Position numbers and translations under genes: made by a program. A stretch of DNA of 64,000 nt, taken from Apium graveolens. Its lineage: Eukaryota > Streptophyta > Magnoliopsida > Apiales > Apiaceae. Below the pieces are notes generated by a model. That model was not told where the DNA came from, searched no databases, and saw nothing but the letters and a program-made list of their open reading frames with translations. The stretch covers positions 1-64,000 of the forward strand of contig NW_027417461.1 of assembly GCF_009905375.1 (NCBI RefSeq), in the 5' to 3' direction. Shown one piece after another: positions 60,452-64,000 of the stretch; within the stretch, counting starts at the first letter, position 1, and every line of letters begins with the position of its first letter.

Positions 60452-61767
60452 TGTTAGGTCCCAATGTGTTTGTAGAAGGGGGGTTGAATACAAACAGTAC
60501 TGAATAATCGAATTAAATGCGGAATAAAAATGTGAAACAAAATTCAAGTTAAATAAGAATATTATTAAACTTGAAAGGTGTTACAACAACTGTATCGATT
60601 ACAAGGAATTAATCTCAAATTAATTATCACAAATCTAGAATAAATTTGACATGAACTTTTTCTATTTTTGCAATAAAAAGATTCAAATGCTAAACACAAT
60701 TTGAGATTAAGTTCTAGGGATTTTGATCCGCTAGATAGTTACACAAGAACAAGAGAATGATTTCTAGTTGATTGGATTTAACTTTACAAACTAGAAATGT
60801 GATCTTGAATTTAGCAGATGAAAAATAAAATATTTTCTGTGGCTGCTTTTCTTTCTGTGTTCTTGGTTGTTGGATGATGAATGAATGTCTGCTGCTTCTG
60901 TTCTTTTTAAATCAATCAACAGACTCTCATTGAACTGGCAAGACAATCCTGAGCTCAGCAAGACAATCGGTAGGACTATTGATTGTACTAGCAAGACAAT
61001 CTGATTGAACTACAATGACTTTCGGTATGACAATCAGTTGAACTAGCAAGACAATCTCCTTCCCAGTAGAACTTTCGGTATGACTATTGAAATGACTTGG
61101 CATGACAATCGGTATGACAATCCAGATTGTCATGCTAGTTCATTTTCAATTATCTTGCCGATTTAAGACTGTTTTTAATCCAATTAAACTTCTGAAAATT
61201 CTTAATATTAATTCTGAATAAATTAATCAATTAATTTAATTAATCAATAAATTAATCTTTGCAGATATAATTTATTTACTTAATTAAATTATATGACTTA
61301 ATTAATTAATAGAGAATTAATACTAATCTTGAACAGCAACCATTCTTCTGAAAATCTTCTGATAATCACAGTCAATTATGAATCAATTCCACCACTTCAA
61401 TGTTGACACTCGATGTACTACCTGGTTCATGAGTGACTAACTTCCGTGACGTTTCTTCATGTCTTGACTTTGATACTTGATTTTCTTCAGATTAAATCCT
61501 TGTAATTATCTGATATCCTGACGAGATCTCTATCACTTGATTAAATCCACAATCTTGATTTATATCACTGAGGCATGATCAATTTCTTGAACTTCTTCAA
61601 GTGAATTAATTCCTCAAGTCTGTAGTTGAACCTTGTTTCTGAATCCTTTGACAGATATTACTGTGCGAGATCTCTTTGATGGTAGATCCACTATTTACTT
61701 ATTACATTCTTATTTGAGTTGAGTTAAATCCTCGAATATACAAATAGGCTATGACATATGCCTTACA
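60452..61767 (-). repeat. 3' LTR of the SIRE-like element (minus copy)
   Basis: In plus orientation it runs TGTTAGGTCCC to GCCTTACA, 1316 bp, against 1318 bp in the other copy. Substitutions are frequent and the internal short-repeat array (60920-61150) is reordered, so the two insertions are not recent twins. Confidence 0.88.
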
Positions 61768-61781
61768 ATCTCCCCCTATTT
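61768..61781 (-). other. Polypurine tract of the SIRE-like element (minus copy)
   Basis: Minus strand AAATAGGGGGAGAT immediately before the LTR start. Confidence 0.8.
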
Positions 61782-62747
61782 GTTTGTTAGACAAAAACAC
61801 ACAAATACCTAGAGGATAACTCAACTAACAAATAAGAAAAAGATATAAACAGAAATGCAAAGTAAATAGCAGAAAAGTTCTGGATAACATTTAACCTTTT
61901 CTAGATTCCAAATAGATGTTCCTCTAGACTGAACATATCTTCAAGTAGTTTCATCTTCTTTTTGTACAACCACATTTCCTGTTGAGAAGAGCATATCTGT
62001 CTTGATTCTCCCCCTATGAGAATCAACTGATTACAGAAGATCACCTTCGTTTACCACCTCTCCCGTACAATAGGATCCGCAGATAAAAACCAATGGTACT
62101 CCCCTTTTAGAAAACAGCTTCTTCCCTTACTAGAAAATCACCTTGTGTTTACCACCTCTCCCGTACAATAGGATCCGTAGTTACAAACAACAATGGTGTG
62201 GTGTAGTGTACATGTTGGATCTTTTTCTTCCTCCCTGCTATTTCTCCCCCTTAGTTGAGGAATCCTCCAAACTATTACTTAAGCTGTTATCTCCCCCTTA
62301 AAAAAGGAATGTATGCCGTCGTCTGAAGGAGTTCTCATATTTCACTTGGTTGGAAAAGAAATAACAAGTGTTTCTCTTTCTTCCCCACTGTGAGTGTGTG
62401 ATTCTGTTTAGTGTACCTCACATGTGTTTCACTCTTCTCTCCACTCGTGTTTACACTCATTCTCAGAAGTGTATCACTCTTCTCTCATAGCTCCATAATC
62501 CAGCTGTACCTGCAAGGAAAATCACCTCAGCCATCCTAAAGGAGGTCACAGGTGGTGCAATGTGAGTTCGCAAATCCCCGTCCTTGTTAAACTCGTCAGA
62601 TAAATCTGAGTCATAATCTACAAGTTATTAGTTTCCCTTTTAGGGTTCCAGATTTGAATTCTGGGAAGGTAAACAATTATCCAAAGAATTTAGCATAAAG
62701 ATCAAGGTTCCCTTCTAATGTCTGTGAAGACATTTCCTTGTGACTCA

Positions 62748-62978
62748 TCAGGTAATATTTGAATCATTGTCAACAAGTTGCCGATCTGCACCTATGTCAG
62801 ATCCACTATCCGCAGATGCATCCAGGGGATTTAAGCCTGGGGAGGTAGATACTGACCACTGACATATGGCTTTTGGATCAGTATCCTCTCCTAACACCTG
62901 TAAAGGCAATTGGTCCATTAACGAACCTTGAACAATCGAATCTGACCTTAAAATGGTTGAAACTCTTGTTTCCGTCAA
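62748..62978 (-). pseudogene. Conserved internal frame of the SIRE-like element, minus copy
   Basis: 76 codons, nearly the same peptide as 29835-30065: only isolated changes such as Met to Arg, Ala to Thr and Asp to Asn. The stop is at the same place. Upstream it extends in phase through further matching residues. No known domain. Confidence 0.5.
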
Positions 62979-63615
62979 CTCATCCTTTGTGTGTGTAACC
63001 TCTCCTTGTACATCAAGAATTGTTTATGTTTGAAGTGGTGACACTACATCGGATACCCTGGCCGACAGGCATATTTCAATAGACGCACCTTGTTGAGAGA
63101 ATGAATCTAGTAACTGTTTATGTGCCTTTTCAGCCATTACATCTTTTTGAGAAGATGTATGGGGGCTAACAGTTGTCTCGGTTTAAATACTACTCATCTA
63201 TATAGGAGACAGAGCTACTGGGTTGACTACAGAGCCTTCCTTATATGGTGCACTAAGGCACTATCTCCCTCACGCTCATTCATACTACATTTAGTGGTAA
63301 GAGAGTGTTGGTTGGTTCTGTTTCTGTGTTTGTCTTTACAGTCTGGGATAGATGTTGTGGGTTTTCAACCTCATGACTGTCAATGAAAGAAAGTCATTGG
63401 AGACTGAACCTGTATCACAGAACATATGGCAATAGAGAGATAAAATATACTTAAGATCTATAATGAATGAAAATTATACATTTAATCTTTTGAGAGAGAT
63501 GATGTACAATAGTGATTTCAAAGGATTTTACATGAAATAAGAAATCACCAATGTAGAAAGAAGTTTGATTTTCTCCTAAAACTCACTGCACATATAAAAT
63601 AATATGTTTGTGCCT

Positions 63616-64000
63616 AGTGATAAGAGAGTTATAAATATTACGACTCTACTAGTTCATATTAAATTATAACTTCAGTTAGAGTGCCATACCATGTCCTTGA
63701 CGATTGCTTGAGTAGTACACTAGTTCATACCAACCTGAAGTGAGATTGTGAAGAAGAGATTGCATAGTCCAATAGATCTGCAACTGCAAAGTCCATGAAC
63801 TGTGGTGCACTGACTTCCTCTTTTGACTCACAACCAGGAGTACACTTGTACACATCTTACTAGAGTCCAATTCCAAGTGTAATGTGCAGCAGGTGCCTGA
63901 TATGTCGTAATATTCTCAAGTCTCGTCACTGGTGCTATATGTTAGATACTGCTTCCTGATAATAACCTAGCACAATATACAAATTTTCAATGATAACATT
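63616..64000 (-). other. Unassigned internal sequence of the SIRE-like element
   Basis: Presumed interior by position, with no counterpart left of 29190. Short minus-strand frames (63676-63876) show no motif that I recognise. Confidence 0.35.

Larger units (their letters stand above)
60452..64000 (-). mobile_element. SIRE/Maximus-like element, minus copy (runs out of the window)
   Basis: Inverted relative of 29190-32362: LTR 60452-61767, polypurine tract, then internal sequence to the window end. It inserted into repeat R; ACTTG (60447-60451) is the left target copy, and the minus R copy is continuous there (GATAACTTGCGC). Similarity to the plus copy ends near 63615; the last 385 bases are element sequence without a frame I can name. 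Confidence 0.72.

Overview
This is an intergenic stretch of a flowering-plant nuclear genome, most likely a eudicot. It is AT-rich, has no bacterial-style gene packing, and is built almost entirely of nested LTR retrotransposons of both plant superfamilies. The only host-gene traces are two small relics: a broken TIR domain of a disease-resistance gene (55.4-55.8 kb) and one clean exon of a plastid FKBP20-2-like immunophilin (57.83-57.94 kb). No intact host gene, rRNA, tRNA or CRISPR array is visible.

Layout. Block 1 (1-25201) is the 3' part of a Ty3/gypsy Tat/Retand element. Its reverse transcriptase is interrupted by a Tekay-type chromovirus (copy A1, internal part plus 3' LTR, ending at 10013), and A1 is itself interrupted in its protease by another LTR (1-2762). 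After the Retand pol (10016-12530) comes an antisense, apparently spliced extra ORF (12965-23140, minus). A minus-strand Ty1/copia element (13911-21909) sits inside that ORF. Three minisatellite arrays, a polypurine tract and the Retand 3' LTR (24601-25201) follow. Block 2 (25202-29189) is AT-rich degenerate sequence I could not classify.

Block 3 (about 29190-55424) centres on a plus-strand gypsy LTR, called E here. It is broken by three insertions: a minus-strand Tekay-like element D (LTR 33214-36688), whose leader was hit by a SIRE/Maximus-like element (29190-32362, plus); a full-length Tekay element A2 (39212-52699, TSD ATAAA); and a solo LTR of the D family (52755-55194, TSD AAAGA). Block 4 (55425-64000) holds the TIR relic, two inverted copies of an unclassified repeat R, the FKBP exon between them, a solo copia LTR (58407-60136, TSD CCCAT), and a second, inverted SIRE-like copy (60452 to window end).

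No coding frame here is complete. A1 has three nonsense changes. A2 has one nonsense change, a 13-bp duplication and a 1-bp deletion. The copia element has lost the core of reverse transcriptase and most of RNase H. The Retand copy has several stops and frameshifts. The window's main value is a legible insertion history: target-site duplications, two paralogous empty sites and nested boundaries allow the order of events to be read at base resolution. Family names rest on recognised motifs, not on database searches.
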